A stretch of 64,000 nt of DNA from Gymnodinialimonas ceratoperidinii (GTDB lineage Bacteria > Pseudomonadota > Alphaproteobacteria > Rhodobacterales > Rhodobacteraceae), in assembly GCF_019297855.1 (NCBI RefSeq), contig NZ_CP079194.1, positions 248,001 to 312,000 of the forward strand, in the 5' to 3' direction. The position numbers and the translations under genes are program-made. Positions within the stretch are counted from its first letter, which is position 1; every line of letters begins with the position of its first letter. The notes under the pieces are model-generated. The model saw only the letters and a program-made list of their open reading frames with translations, was not told the DNA's origin and did no database searches. Of the stretch, positions 9,192 through 17,830 are shown piece by piece.

Positions 9192-9251
9192 GTGCCACCC
9201 ATGGCGCTAAGTGTGTTCAGCACGCCCCCGTAAAAGGGCGCGCCGCAACGA

Positions 9252-10469
9252 TCACTTGAACTTTCGGTTCCGCGCGGCCAACAGCTTCAGACGCAGCGCG
9301 TTGAGCTGGATGAAGCCCTGTGCGTCGGTCTGATCGTAGGCACCCATGTCCTCTTCGAAAGTCACGTGGGCCTCGGAGTAGAGCGAATGGTCCGACCAGC
9401 GCGCGATGGTGCGCACGCCGCCCTTGTAGAGCTTCAGGCGGACGGTGCCCGTCACATGCTCCTGGCTCTTGTCGATCAGGGCCTGCAGCATTTCGCGCTC
9501 GGGCGAGAACCAGAAGCCGTTGTAGATCAGCTCCGCGTAACGCGGCATGATGCTGTCCTTCAGATGGCCCGCGCCGCTGTCCAGCGTGATCTGTTCGATG
9601 CCGCGATGAGCTTCCAGCAGGATGGTGCCGCCCGGCGTCTCGTAGATGCCGCGGGATTTCATCCCGACGAAACGGTTCTCCACCAGGTCGAGGATACCGA
9701 TGCCGTGCTTGCCGCCGAGACGGTTCAGCTCGGTCAGGATCGAGGCCGGGCTCATCGCCTCGCCGTTGATCGAAACCGCGTCACCCTTCTCGAAACCGAT
9801 TTCCACGGTTTCAGGCTCATCGGGGGCATCCTCGGGGCGGGTGATGCGCTGAAGGATATGATCGGGCGCTTCCTCGGCCGGATCTTCCAGCATCTTGCCC
9901 TCAGAGGAGGTGTGCAGGAGGTTCGCGTCGACGCTGAACGGCGCCTCGCCGCGTTTGTCCTTGGCGATCGGAATCTGGTGCTTCTCGGCAAACTCGATCA
10001 GCTTGGTGCGCGAGCCGAGGTCCCACTCACGCCAGGGCGCGATGACCTGGATCTCGGGGTTCAGGGAATAGGCGCACAGCTCGAAGCGGACCTGGTCGTT
10101 GCCCTTGCCGGTGGCCCCGTGGGACACGGCATCGGCACCGGTTTCCTCGGCGATCTCGACCAGACGCTTGGAAATCAGCGGACGGGCGATGGAGGTGCCA
10201 AGCAGGTAAAGCCCCTCGTAGAGCGCATTGGCGCGGAACATCGGGAAGACGAAATCGCGCACGAATTCCTCGCGCAGGTCCTCGATGTAGATGTCCGAGG
10301 CGCCCATCATCTCGGCCTTCTTGCGCGCGGGCTCCAGCTCTTCGCCCTGGCCCAGATCGGCAGTGAAGGTCACGACCTCGCAGCCATACTCCGTTTGCAA
10401 CCATTTCAGGATGATCGAGGTATCGAGGCCGCCGGAATAGGCGAGCACGACCTTCTTGGGCGCTGACAT
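9252..10469 (-). CDS. argG: argininosuccinate synthase
   Basis: 405 residues. It condenses citrulline and aspartate using ATP (to AMP and PPi), the penultimate arginine step, in the cytoplasm. The N-type ATP pyrophosphatase loop AYSGGLDTS is at residues 10-18. [13 protein letters not shown] near 120 and the conserved [16 protein letters not shown] region follow, with LYKGGVRT near the C-terminus. The start at 10469 ([14 protein letters not shown]) is chosen because it begins at the family N-terminus and has GGAG upstream; a longer open frame to 10814 gives a non-homologous leader. It is divergent from the membrane protein gene at 10551. Confidence 0.97.
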   Translation of the reverse strand: MSAPKKVVLAYSGGLDTSIILKWLQTEYGCEVVTFTADLGQGEELEPARKKAEMMGASDIYIEDLREEFVRDFVFPMFRANALYEGLYLLGTSIARPLISKRLVEIAEETGADAVSHGATGKGNDQVRFELCAYSLNPEIQVIAPWREWDLGSRTKLIEFAEKHQIPIAKDKRGEAPFSVDANLLHTSSEGKMLEDPAEEAPDHILQRITRPEDAPDEPETVEIGFEKGDAVSINGEAMSPASILTELNRLGGKHGIGILDLVENRFVGMKSRGIYETPGGTILLEAHRGIEQITLDSGAGHLKDSIMPRYAELIYNGFWFSPEREMLQALIDKSQEHVTGTVRLKLYKGGVRTIARWSDHSLYSEAHVTFEEDMGAYDQTDAQGFIQLNALRLKLLAARNRKFK

Positions 10470-10550
10470 TGAGAGGTACTCCGTGATGCACAGTTGACGC
10501 AGGCGGCGATACCGGGTTTTCAGGGGCGGAGCAAGCAAGTGGAGCGTCCC

Positions 10551-11366
10551 ATGGACTATGGCTATCAGCTCCTGCGCCACGTTTTCGCGCAGGTCTTCGG
10601 CAATTTGCCCCAGGCCGCCCGGATTACGCTGGTCCTGCTGGCCGCGCCGATGGTGGTCGTTTTCGTGACCAACCCCGGCTTGCTGGACGGCACCGCCTTC
10701 CATTTCAATCCCGACACCGGGACGACGGATTTCTCGTCCCTCCAACCCCTTGGTGCGCTTCTGACCGTTATCGTCGGGTTGATCAGCTGGCTGTGGGCGG
10801 CTGTCGCGTGGCACCGCTACGTGCTGCTCGAGGAATATCCCAATGGACTTCTACCGCGCTGGCGCGGGTCGAACATCGCGAATTACTTCGGCAATGCGCT
10901 GCTGATCCTGCTGGTCATGATTGCCGTCGCCTTGTTGGGCGGGATCGTCGTGGGGATCTTCGTGGCCGTGCTGCAAAGCCCGGCCATCATCGTGGCGCTC
11001 GGCATCGGCCTGATCATCGGCGTGTCGTGGATGGCCACGCGGGTGGGCCTCGTCCTGCCTGCCGCCGCGATTGGCGAGCGGCTGACCCTGCGCGAAAGTT
11101 GGGCCGCCACCGCGCCGGTGTCGGGTCAGATCATCCTGCCGATCATCGTGATCGCGCTCGTAACCACGATCCTCAACCAAGGCATCGTTGCCGTCTTCGG
11201 CACCTCCGTCGACGTGATGACACCCATCGGCCAGCAGCAGCAGGTGACGCTCTCGGCCATTGGCGTGGTGTTGAGCGTCGCCGTCGGTTGGGCGCAGATG
11301 CTGGTGAACCTCGCGCTGATGACGACGCTTTACGGCAACCTTATCGAAGGGCGTCAGTTGAATTGA
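10551..11366 (+). CDS. polytopic membrane protein of unknown function
   Basis: 271 residues from the ATG at 10551, preceded by GGAG. About six hydrophobic segments are visible (roughly residues 20-42, 66-86, 112-138, 147-170, 205-225, 238-262), so it is an integral inner-membrane protein. A short soluble loop with FNPDTGTT lies between segments 1 and 2, and a cytoplasmic-looking [13 protein letters not shown] motif between 4 and 5, a pattern seen in YIP1/DUF-type membrane proteins of alphaproteobacteria. I cannot name the family. It faces argG divergently across 81 nt and is 52 nt before ilvA, but nothing ties its role to either. Confidence 0.78.
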   Translation: MDYGYQLLRHVFAQVFGNLPQAARITLVLLAAPMVVVFVTNPGLLDGTAFHFNPDTGTTDFSSLQPLGALLTVIVGLISWLWAAVAWHRYVLLEEYPNGLLPRWRGSNIANYFGNALLILLVMIAVALLGGIVVGIFVAVLQSPAIIVALGIGLIIGVSWMATRVGLVLPAAAIGERLTLRESWAATAPVSGQIILPIIVIALVTTILNQGIVAVFGTSVDVMTPIGQQQQVTLSAIGVVLSVAVGWAQMLVNLALMTTLYGNLIEGRQLN

Positions 11367-11418
11367 TTTCGGCCAACTCACACTGGACTCGCGCCGCGGT
11401 TCGGGCCAAGCGAGACCC

Positions 11419-12666
11419 ATGAAAGATTTTGCCTCCGCCGCCCAAGCCACGACCGTCGCCCTGCGGGACCTGTTCCCCGCCACGCCGCTTCTGAAGAACG
11501 CCTACCTGAGCGAGCGTTTCGGTGCGGATATCTGGCTCAAGCGCGAGGATCTGTCGCCGGTCCGATCCTACAAGCTGCGCGGGGCGTTCAACGCGATGCG
11601 CAAGGTGCGCGCGGCGACGCCCGAGATCACCGATTTCGTCTGCGCCAGCGCCGGCAACCACGCGCAGGGCATGGCCTTCGTCTGCGCCCATTTCGGCGTG
11701 CGCGGGCGCATCTACATGCCGGTGACCACGCCCGAGCAGAAGGTGCTGAAGACCCGAACCTTTGGCGGAGACGCGGTGGAGATCGTGCTGGAGGGGGATT
11801 TCTTCGACGAGACCCAGGCCGCCGCGAAAGCCTATTGCGCCGAGGTCGGCGCGCATTTCCTCTCGCCCTTCGACGATCCCGACGTGATTGAGGGGCAGGC
11901 CTCGGTCGCCGTCGAAATGCTCGATCAACTGGGCCGCGCGCCCGATCATCTGGTGCTGCCCGTGGGCGGCGGCGGCCTCTCCTCCGGCATGCTCTCCTAC
12001 CTGCGCGAGGTCGGGGCCGAGACCCACACGACGCTGGTGGAGCCTGCGGGCGGCCCGAGCCTCACCGCCGCGCTTAAGATCGGCGCGCCGCAGACGATCG
12101 AGATCACCGATACCTTCGTGGACGGCGCCGCCGTGGCGCGCATCGGCGACCGCAACTTCGAGGTTTTGCGCAACGTGCCCAAACGCGACGTGCTGATCGC
12201 GCCCGAGAACCGGATCTGCGTCACCATTCAGGAAATGCTGAACCTTGAAGGCGTGGTGCTGGAGCCTGCCGGGGCGCTCTCGATCAACGTGCTTGATGAC
12301 ATCCGCGACCAGGTCGCGGGCAAGACGGTCGTCTGCGTGACATCGGGCGGCAACTTCGATTTCGAGCGTCTGCCCGAGGTGAAGGAGCGGGCGCAGAAAT
12401 GGCAGGGGCTCAAGAAATACTTCATCCTGCGCCTGCCGCAGCGCCCCGGCGCCCTGCGTGATTTCCTTGATCTCCTTGGCGATGACGACAACATCACCCG
12501 CTTCGAGTACCTCAAGAAAAATTCACGCAACTTCGGCTCGGTCCTGATCGGCATCGAATCGGCCCGCGCCAGCAGCTTCCCCGAGCTGGAGGAACGCGTC
12601 GCCTCCCGCGGGTTCGGCTTCCGCGACATTACCGATGATCAGATCCTCGCGGATTTCCTGATCTGA
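11419..12666 (+). CDS. ilvA: threonine ammonia-lyase (biosynthetic, short form)
   Basis: 415 residues. PLP enzyme converting threonine to 2-oxobutyrate, the first isoleucine-specific step. The Schiff-base Lys is Lys52 in RSYKLRGAF; the Asn-loop SAGNHAQG follows near 75 and the phosphate loop PVGGGGLSSG near 178-187. Length and a single short C-terminal ACT-like region (from FILRLPQRPGALRDFL near 335 to the end) match the Bacillus/Corynebacterium type rather than the two-ACT E. coli enzyme. The ACT domain suggests isoleucine feedback. Followed by the convergent Hpt gene 6 nt after the stop. Confidence 0.95.
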   Translation: MKDFASAAQATTVALRDLFPATPLLKNAYLSERFGADIWLKREDLSPVRSYKLRGAFNAMRKVRAATPEITDFVCASAGNHAQGMAFVCAHFGVRGRIYMPVTTPEQKVLKTRTFGGDAVEIVLEGDFFDETQAAAKAYCAEVGAHFLSPFDDPDVIEGQASVAVEMLDQLGRAPDHLVLPVGGGGLSSGMLSYLREVGAETHTTLVEPAGGPSLTAALKIGAPQTIEITDTFVDGAAVARIGDRNFEVLRNVPKRDVLIAPENRICVTIQEMLNLEGVVLEPAGALSINVLDDIRDQVAGKTVVCVTSGGNFDFERLPEVKERAQKWQGLKKYFILRLPQRPGALRDFLDLLGDDDNITRFEYLKKNSRNFGSVLIGIESARASSFPELEERVASRGFGFRDITDDQILADFLI

Positions 12667-12672
12667 GCCGCC

Positions 12673-13002
12673 TCACGCGGCGCTGGCAAGTTCCGGCACC
12701 TGCGGCGTCACCTCGGCCAGGGCAGAGGCAAAGGCATCGGCCACGGCGCGAATGTCCGGCGTAGCGCCCTCGTTGCAGGCATCTTCCGCCCGCGTGCAGG
12801 CCGCGACGAGCGCGACAAATCCCAGGTTCGCCGCCGAGCCGCGCAGGAAATGGAAATCCGCGGCCGTGGCGGCCTGCGGCGTCAGCCTGTGCAGCGTCTC
12901 CTGCAGCTCCGCCACGAAAAGCAGCGCCACGTCGGCGAAATCCTCTTCCCCGATGTCCGCGCGCAAATCATTCAGCCGATCCCAGTCCACGTGGGTCATC
13001 AT
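12673..13002 (-). CDS. Hpt (histidine phosphotransfer) domain protein
   Basis: 109 residues, almost wholly helical. The motif DFHFLRGSAANLGF places the phosphorylatable His at residue 51, matching the HxLKGS signature of Hpt modules that relay phosphate between receivers. AGGAGG precedes two adjacent ATGs (13002 and 12999); the second has the better spacing. The gene is divergent, over 145 nt, from the receiver-PP2C phosphatase gene at 13148, which makes that receiver the obvious partner; this is inference from neighbourhood. The cognate kinase is not in the window. Confidence 0.9.
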   Translation of the reverse strand: MMTHVDWDRLNDLRADIGEEDFADVALLFVAELQETLHRLTPQAATAADFHFLRGSAANLGFVALVAACTRAEDACNEGATPDIRAVADAFASALAEVTPQVPELASAA

Positions 13003-13147
13003 CGCCTCCTATCTCTTGGGGCCGGGTCTATCCGACAAGCCGTTAACAAAATGGCCGGGATGACGGGCAAGACCCTTAGAATTTTTGCATTCATCGCCCG
13101 TTAAGGGAAAGCGTCCACAGTCTCGCGAAACGCAACGCGAGGATTCC
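13003..13147. promoter_or_regulatory. divergent promoter region between Hpt and receiver-PP2C genes
   Basis: 145 nt of AT-richer sequence that must drive both genes. It holds CCGTTAACAAAATGG near 13040-13055 and CCCGTTAAGGG near 13099-13109, i.e. two TTAA half sites about 55 nt apart. That is not the TTAA-N7-TTAA CtrA box. No convincing -35/-10 pair was assigned. Confidence 0.45.
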
Positions 13148-14446
13148 ATGGGGGCTGCAAGACCAGAACCGGTGATCCCCTCTCTGATGATCGGAGAGGA
13201 GCACCCGCGCACCAATGGCCTGTCCCCGGCGCTGACCGTGCTGGTGCTGGATGACAGCCCGGCGCAGCGCAACATGGTCTGCGCCTTCCTGCGAAAATGG
13301 GGGCACCGCGCGATCTCTACCGGCGATCCGGTGGAGGCGCTGGCAAGGGCGCGCGATCCCGAAATCTCGCTGATCCTCTGCGACTGGATGATGCCCGAGA
13401 TGACCGGGCCGGAGTTCTGCCGATGCCTGCGCGCCGAGGTGACGGAGACCTATCCCTACGTGCTGCTTCTCACCTCCAAGAATGAACGCAGCGCCGTGCC
13501 CGAAGGCTTGGCCGCGGGTGCCGATGATTTCCTCAGCAAACCCGTGCGGCCGCCCGAACTTCAGGCCCGCATGAACGCCGGCGCCCGCATCGTGGCGATG
13601 CAACGGGAGCTGCGCGCCAAGAACGGCCTGCTCGAAACCACGCTTGACGAGTTGCAGCAGGTCTACAGCGCCATCGACCGCGATCTGGATGAGGCGCGGC
13701 GCCTGCAGATGGCCTCGCTTCAGGACAGGCACTGCGCGCGCGACGGGGGCGACGTGTCCCTTCTGCTGGAAGCAAGCGGCCATGTCGGGGGTGACATGGT
13801 GGGCCATTTCAAGGTCTGCGACTATGTCGTGGGGCTCTACAGCATCGATGTGTCCGGCCACGGCGTTGCCTCCGCCATGCTGGCCGCGCGGATCGCCGGC
13901 ATGCTGTCCGAGGCGTCGCCGGATCAGAACATCGCCATGCAACGCGGGTCCGACGGCGCGTTTCACGCTCTCTCGCCCGAACTTGCGGCAGCGCGGATGA
14001 ACGCGCTGATGCTGAAGGAGGTTCAGACCGACCGCTACTTCACCATCTGCATCGCCTTCGCGAACCTGCGCAGCGGGGCGGTCCGGATGGTTCAGGCCGG
14101 GCACCCCCACCCGATGATCCTGCGTGCAGGCGGGCAGGTGGATGTGATCGGCGATGGCGGGCCTCCGGTCGGCCTGCTGCCCGACATGCCCTTCACCTCC
14201 TTCGAGGCGCAGCTTTCGCCCGGCGATCGCTTGCTGCTCTATTCCGACGGTCTGACGGAATGCCCCGACCCCTCCGGCACCATGCTGGACGACGCTGGCC
14301 TGATCACCCTAATGCGCACCCATCGCGACCTTGCCGGAACCGAATTTCTGGATGCGCTGCGCAACGGCCTTGTGGGCTTCGCAGGCCATGAAGATTTCCC
14401 CGATGACCTCTCTGCCCTGCTCTTCAGCTATCGCGGACGCGGCTAG
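13148..14446 (+). CDS. response regulator with PP2C (SpoIIE-type) phosphatase domain, RbaY-like
   Basis: 432 residues from the ATG at 13148 (GAGGA upstream). Receiver domain at residues 30-145: acidic pair DD35-36, phosphoacceptor Asp79 in CDWMMPEMTG, Lys131 in LSKPV. A helical linker (NGLLETTLDELQQVYSAIDRDLDEARRLQ, about 165-195) leads into a PP2C/SpoIIE Ser/Thr phosphatase domain with metal-binding Asp in SGHVGGDMVGH, YSIDVSGHGVASAML and LLLYSDGLTE, and a terminal DDLSALL motif. Such proteins dephosphorylate anti-sigma-factor antagonists in partner switching. The architecture resembles Rhodobacter RbaY, which affects gene transfer agent production; that identity is inference. Its stop shares CTAG with the convergent NUDIX gene. 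Confidence 0.9.
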   Translation: MGAARPEPVIPSLMIGEEHPRTNGLSPALTVLVLDDSPAQRNMVCAFLRKWGHRAISTGDPVEALARARDPEISLILCDWMMPEMTGPEFCRCLRAEVTETYPYVLLLTSKNERSAVPEGLAAGADDFLSKPVRPPELQARMNAGARIVAMQRELRAKNGLLETTLDELQQVYSAIDRDLDEARRLQMASLQDRHCARDGGDVSLLLEASGHVGGDMVGHFKVCDYVVGLYSIDVSGHGVASAMLAARIAGMLSEASPDQNIAMQRGSDGAFHALSPELAAARMNALMLKEVQTDRYFTICIAFANLRSGAVRMVQAGHPHPMILRAGGQVDVIGDGGPPVGLLPDMPFTSFEAQLSPGDRLLLYSDGLTECPDPSGTMLDDAGLITLMRTHRDLAGTEFLDALRNGLVGFAGHEDFPDDLSALLFSYRGRG

Positions 14447-14886
14447 AGGCCCGCGAGATACTGCGCCACGAAATGCCTGTCGCCCGCCACGGCAAGCTTC
14501 TCGCGCGCCACCTCCCACGGCAGGAATACCGCGGTGTGGCCCGGCTCTGTCGGGGCCGACCAGCGACGCCCAAGCCGCGCGGCATAGATGTGACACTGTT
14601 TATGCGCGTATTGATCGTAATCCGGCATGTAGGTGTAGCGGTGAAACATCCCCAACCGACGCGGGGAATGGATGCGGTAGCCGGTCTCTTCCATGACTTC
14701 CCGGTGCAGCGCCGCCAGCGGTTGCTCTCCGGGATCGATGCCGCCGCCGGGCAGCTGCAATTCCGGCGTGGTGATCTCTTGAAAGCTGGCCAGAATGCAG
14801 TCACCGGCATCGATGATCGCATAGATGCCGGGGCGGGGGCGGTAGGTGCGCCCGACCTCGGGCCAATGTCCGAAACGCTTGTTCAT
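14443..14886 (-). CDS. NUDIX hydrolase
   Basis: 147 residues. The Nudix box is complete: GGGIDPGEQPLAALHREVMEETGY (about residues 45-68; Gx5Ex7REUxEExGU), so Mg-dependent hydrolysis of a nucleoside diphosphate linked to another moiety is expected. The N-terminus YRPRPGIYAII and later RLGMFHRYTYMPDYDQYAHKQ are typical of a Rhodobacterales NUDIX group; the substrate is unknown. I start at 14886 because the sequence becomes family-like there, though no clear Shine-Dalgarno precedes it; frames further upstream are antisense to kdsD. The last codon overlaps the convergent receiver-PP2C gene. Confidence 0.87.
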   Translation of the reverse strand: MNKRFGHWPEVGRTYRPRPGIYAIIDAGDCILASFQEITTPELQLPGGGIDPGEQPLAALHREVMEETGYRIHSPRRLGMFHRYTYMPDYDQYAHKQCHIYAARLGRRWSAPTEPGHTAVFLPWEVAREKLAVAGDRHFVAQYLAGL

Positions 14887-14967
14887 GGGCTGACTTGTGC
14901 CACGGGGACGCATGTGCGCAAAGCCAATCCTCTCGCCAAGCGCGTTGTGCTCGGATAAAGGGCGGAT

Positions 14968-15933
14968 ATGACCCAGAACCAAGCTCAATCCCTGCGCGAC
15001 ACCGGCGCGCGCGTATTGCGGACCGAGGCGCAGGCCGTCGCGGCGCTGGCCGAGGCCCTGCCGGAAGATTTCGCCGCCGCCGCCGAGGCGATCCTCGCCA
15101 CCACGGGCCGCGTGATCCTCTGCGGTATCGGCAAATCCGGCCACATCAGCCGCAAGATCAGCGCGACCTTTGCCTCCACCGGCACGCCCTCCGCTTTTGT
15201 CCATGCCGCCGAGGCCAGCCACGGCGATCTGGGCATGGTGATGCCCGGCGATCTGGTGATCCTGATCTCCAATTCCGGCGAAACGACGGAGCTGAATGAC
15301 ATCATCGGCCATGTCGCACGCTTCTCGATCCCGCTGATCGGCATTTCGAAAAAGCCCGACAGCACCCTGATGCGCGCCGCCGATTACCGCCTGACCCTGC
15401 CGCCCGCGCAAGAGGCCTGCTCCCTCGGCATGGCGCCCACGACCTCCACCACGCTGGCATTGGCGCTTGGTGATGCGCTGGCCGTCGCGGTGATGGAGCG
15501 GCGCGGGTTCCTGCCCGAGCATTTCCGGACCTTCCACCCCGGTGGCAAGTTGGGCGCACAGCTCTCTACTGCCGCGCAACTGATGCACGGACCCGAGGCG
15601 CTGCCGCTGGTCGATGCCGCAACGCCGATGGCGGAAACATTGGTGGTGATGAGCGAGAAGAGCTTCGGGATCGCCGGCGTGGTCGAGGGTGAGCGCCTGA
15701 TCGGCGTCATCTCGGACGGCGACCTGCGGCGCAACATCGCCCACCTTACCGAGCATACGGCCGGCGAGGTCGCGACGACACGACCACGCACCATCGCGCC
15801 GGATCTGCTGGCTGCCGAAGCGATGGGCATGATGGCCACCAACAAGATCACCGCGCTTTTCGTGGTGGACCCGGACATGCGGCCCCTAGGGATCATCCAC
15901 CTGCACGACCTGCTGCGCGCGGGCCTCGCCTGA
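14968..15933 (+). CDS. kdsD: arabinose-5-phosphate isomerase, KpsF/KdsD family
   Basis: 321 residues. It interconverts ribulose-5-phosphate and arabinose-5-phosphate, the first step to Kdo for lipopolysaccharide. An N-terminal SIS domain (residues 35-170) has CGIGKSGHISRKI, STGTPSAFVHAAEASHGDLG and LISNSGETTELN; two CBS domains follow (about 200-260 and 265-321) with ISDGDLRRNI and MMATNKITALFVV. AAGGG precedes the ATG. It is one of the surface-polysaccharide genes of this stretch, near galE/ugd but separately transcribed. GutQ or KpsF paralogue naming cannot be excluded; KdsD is preferred because it is the general housekeeping form. Confidence 0.93.
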   Translation: MTQNQAQSLRDTGARVLRTEAQAVAALAEALPEDFAAAAEAILATTGRVILCGIGKSGHISRKISATFASTGTPSAFVHAAEASHGDLGMVMPGDLVILISNSGETTELNDIIGHVARFSIPLIGISKKPDSTLMRAADYRLTLPPAQEACSLGMAPTTSTTLALALGDALAVAVMERRGFLPEHFRTFHPGGKLGAQLSTAAQLMHGPEALPLVDAATPMAETLVVMSEKSFGIAGVVEGERLIGVISDGDLRRNIAHLTEHTAGEVATTRPRTIAPDLLAAEAMGMMATNKITALFVVDPDMRPLGIIHLHDLLRAGLA

Positions 15934-15938
15934 CAACG

Positions 15939-15973
15939 AAAAAACCCCCCACAGCGGGGGCTGCGAGGGGTTT
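15939..15973 (-). terminator. terminator shared by convergent kdsD and acidic-protein genes
   Basis: On the minus strand a CCCCC/GGGGG stem (15946-15950 with 15956-15960, loop ACAGC) is followed by a run of six T (15939-15944), a canonical intrinsic terminator for the gene at 15998-16318. On the plus strand AAACCCC (15942-15948) can instead pair with GGGGTTT (15967-15973), so it may work in both directions. Confidence 0.8.
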
Positions 15974-15997
15974 CTTCAAGTGAACGTCGGGGGCGTA

Positions 15998-16318
15998 TTA
16001 GCCGTCGCCGTCAACGCCTTCTTCTTCGTTCTCTTCCAGCTCTTCGAAGATCTCTTCACCTTCTTCGGGCATGGTGTCGGCTTCGGTCACGCAGTCGATC
16101 TCTTCGAGGGTCATGTCCTCGGACTCGTTCTCGTTCTCAACGGTCGGGTTCATGCACTCGACATCGCCGTCAAGCACTTCGCCTTCACGCACTTCCGACG
16201 GGGTGTCGGCGTCTGCGTTCAGGATCTCTTCTGCGGTTTCGTTGGTCGTCTGAGCGAACGTCGGGGCGACCATCAAAGCAGTGGCAGTGGCGGCGGCAAT
16301 AATCTTAAAGCGGGTCAT
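15998..16318 (-). CDS. very acidic secreted protein of unknown function
   Basis: 106 residues from the ATG at 16318, after AAGGAA. Residues 1-22 form a signal peptide (MTRFKIIAAATATALMVAPTFA). The mature 84 residues are dominated by Glu and Asp, with only one or two basic residues, and include two Cys (DVECMN and EIDCVT) that could form one disulfide. The C-terminal third is almost continuous acid (EEGEEIFEELEENEEEG). It is probably an intrinsically disordered periplasmic or exported protein, perhaps a calcium or metal buffer; no family is recognised. It stands alone: own upstream region of 195 nt and own terminator. Confidence 0.8.
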   Translation of the reverse strand: MTRFKIIAAATATALMVAPTFAQTTNETAEEILNADADTPSEVREGEVLDGDVECMNPTVENENESEDMTLEEIDCVTEADTMPEEGEEIFEELEENEEEGVDGDG

Positions 16319-16513
16319 CGTAGTTCCTTTCGGTTGCATTGGTTGAACAACACGACGTCGGCGAAATTGGTTGCAGCGAAAGAGTCGATTTTTGAGGGGA
16401 CCCGCCGGGATGACCCGCTCCAACCCCTTGTTTCATTGGAAAACTCGCGCGCCATACCGGTACACATTTTCGCAGTGATAACGCCTATGTGATCGCAGCA
16501 GGCGCCCCCGCCC
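16319..16513. other. intergenic region upstream of the acidic-protein gene
   Basis: 195 nt between the acidic secreted protein (start 16318) and the ugd stop (16514). The sequence GGTTGCATTGGTTG near 16333-16346 is partly repeated as TTGGTTGCAG near 16369-16378, a possible direct-repeat operator close to the start codon. No RNA gene or open frame was found. Confidence 0.4.
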
Positions 16514-17818
16514 CTACCGTCCGACGCCCTCGTAGGCCTCGAAGCCCGCGCGTTTGGCGTCGCGGCGGTTGTAGATGTTGCGCAGGTCGGCCATCCGCGG
16601 CGTCGCCATCTTCTTGGCGACCTTCGCGAGGTCCAGCGCGCGGAACTCGTTCCATTCGGTCAGGATCACCACCAAGTCGGCGTTCTGCGCCGCCTTGTAG
16701 GGGTCTTCCATCCAGTTCACGCCCGGCAGCAGCGCCTCGCCCTCGCGGTGGCCTTGCGGGTCGACCACGCGCACCTTTGCGCCGCCGCCCACCAGAGCCG
16801 GCACGATGGTCAGCGAGGGCGCGTCGCGCATGTCATCGGTGTTGGGCTTGAACGTCACGCCGAGCACCGTCACCACCTTGCCGTTGAACGAGCCGTCGCA
16901 GAGATCGCGCAGCTTCTCGATCATCCGGTGCTTCACGCCGTCGTTCACCCGGATCACCGCCTCGACGATGCTTTGCGGCACCGCGTGGTCCTGACCGATC
17001 CGCGCCAGCGCGCTGGTGTCCTTGGGGAAGCAGGAGCCGCCATAGCCCGGCCCTGCGTGCAGGAACTTGTTGCCGATCCGCCCGTCCATGCCGATGCCCT
17101 TGGAGACCTCTTTCACGTCCGCGCCGACCTTCTCGCAGAGCGCCGCGATCTCGTTGATGAAGGTGATCTTCGTGGCGAGGAAAGCGTTGGCGGCGTATTT
17201 GATCATCTCGGCGGATTCCAGATCGGTGGTGACCACCGGGAAGTCGCGCAGGAAGAGCGGGCGGTAGATCTCGTCCATCACCTCGGCTGCGCGCGGGCTC
17301 TGGACGCCGACCACGACCCGGTCGGGGCGCATGAAGTCGTCGATCGCCGCGCCCTCGCGCAGGAACTCGGGGTTCGAGGCCACGTCGAACTCCAGATCCG
17401 GACGGGCCTTCTGGACCACCTGCTTGACCTTGCGGTTGGTGCCCACGGGCACGGTGGACTTCGTGACGATGACGCCGTAGCCGGTCATCGCGTGGGCGAC
17501 CTCCTCGGCGGCGGCCATCACGTAGGTCAGATCCGCATGGCCATCGCCCCGCCGCGTCGGCGTGCCCACCGCGATGAAGACCGCATCGGCCCCATCGACC
17601 GCGCTGGCCAGATCCGTGGTGAAGGACAGCCGCCCGCTCTCGACGTTCTTCGCCATCAGCGCATCGAGCCCCGGCTCGTAGATCGGCACCTTCCCGTCAT
17701 TGAGCATCTCGATCTTGCGGGGATCCTTGTCGACGCAGATCACGTCATGCCCGAAATCCGAGAAACAGACGCCCGAGACAAGGCCAACATAGCCGGTGCC
17801 AATCATCGTAATGCGCAT
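16514..17818 (-). CDS. ugd: UDP-glucose 6-dehydrogenase
   Basis: 434 residues. It oxidises UDP-glucose to UDP-glucuronate with two NAD. The N-terminal Rossmann motif MIGTGYVGLVSG is at residues 5-16, the catalytic Cys is in GPGYGGSCFPKDTSAL near 260, and the C-terminal UDP-binding domain contains GVTFKPNTDDMRDAPSL near 325. GAAGGACC precedes the ATG at 17818, 12 nt after the stop of the epimerase gene. It is last in the galE, epimerase, ugd operon; its product is the substrate of the epimerase beside it. Confidence 0.95.
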   Translation of the reverse strand: MRITMIGTGYVGLVSGVCFSDFGHDVICVDKDPRKIEMLNDGKVPIYEPGLDALMAKNVESGRLSFTTDLASAVDGADAVFIAVGTPTRRGDGHADLTYVMAAAEEVAHAMTGYGVIVTKSTVPVGTNRKVKQVVQKARPDLEFDVASNPEFLREGAAIDDFMRPDRVVVGVQSPRAAEVMDEIYRPLFLRDFPVVTTDLESAEMIKYAANAFLATKITFINEIAALCEKVGADVKEVSKGIGMDGRIGNKFLHAGPGYGGSCFPKDTSALARIGQDHAVPQSIVEAVIRVNDGVKHRMIEKLRDLCDGSFNGKVVTVLGVTFKPNTDDMRDAPSLTIVPALVGGGAKVRVVDPQGHREGEALLPGVNWMEDPYKAAQNADLVVILTEWNEFRALDLAKVAKKMATPRMADLRNIYNRRDAKRAGFEAYEGVGR

Positions 17819-17830
17819 TTGGGTGGTCCT

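Noticed and set aside
13003..13147. CtrA box between the Hpt and receiver-PP2C genes
   Set aside because: Two TTAA half sites are about 55 nt apart, not the N7 spacing.
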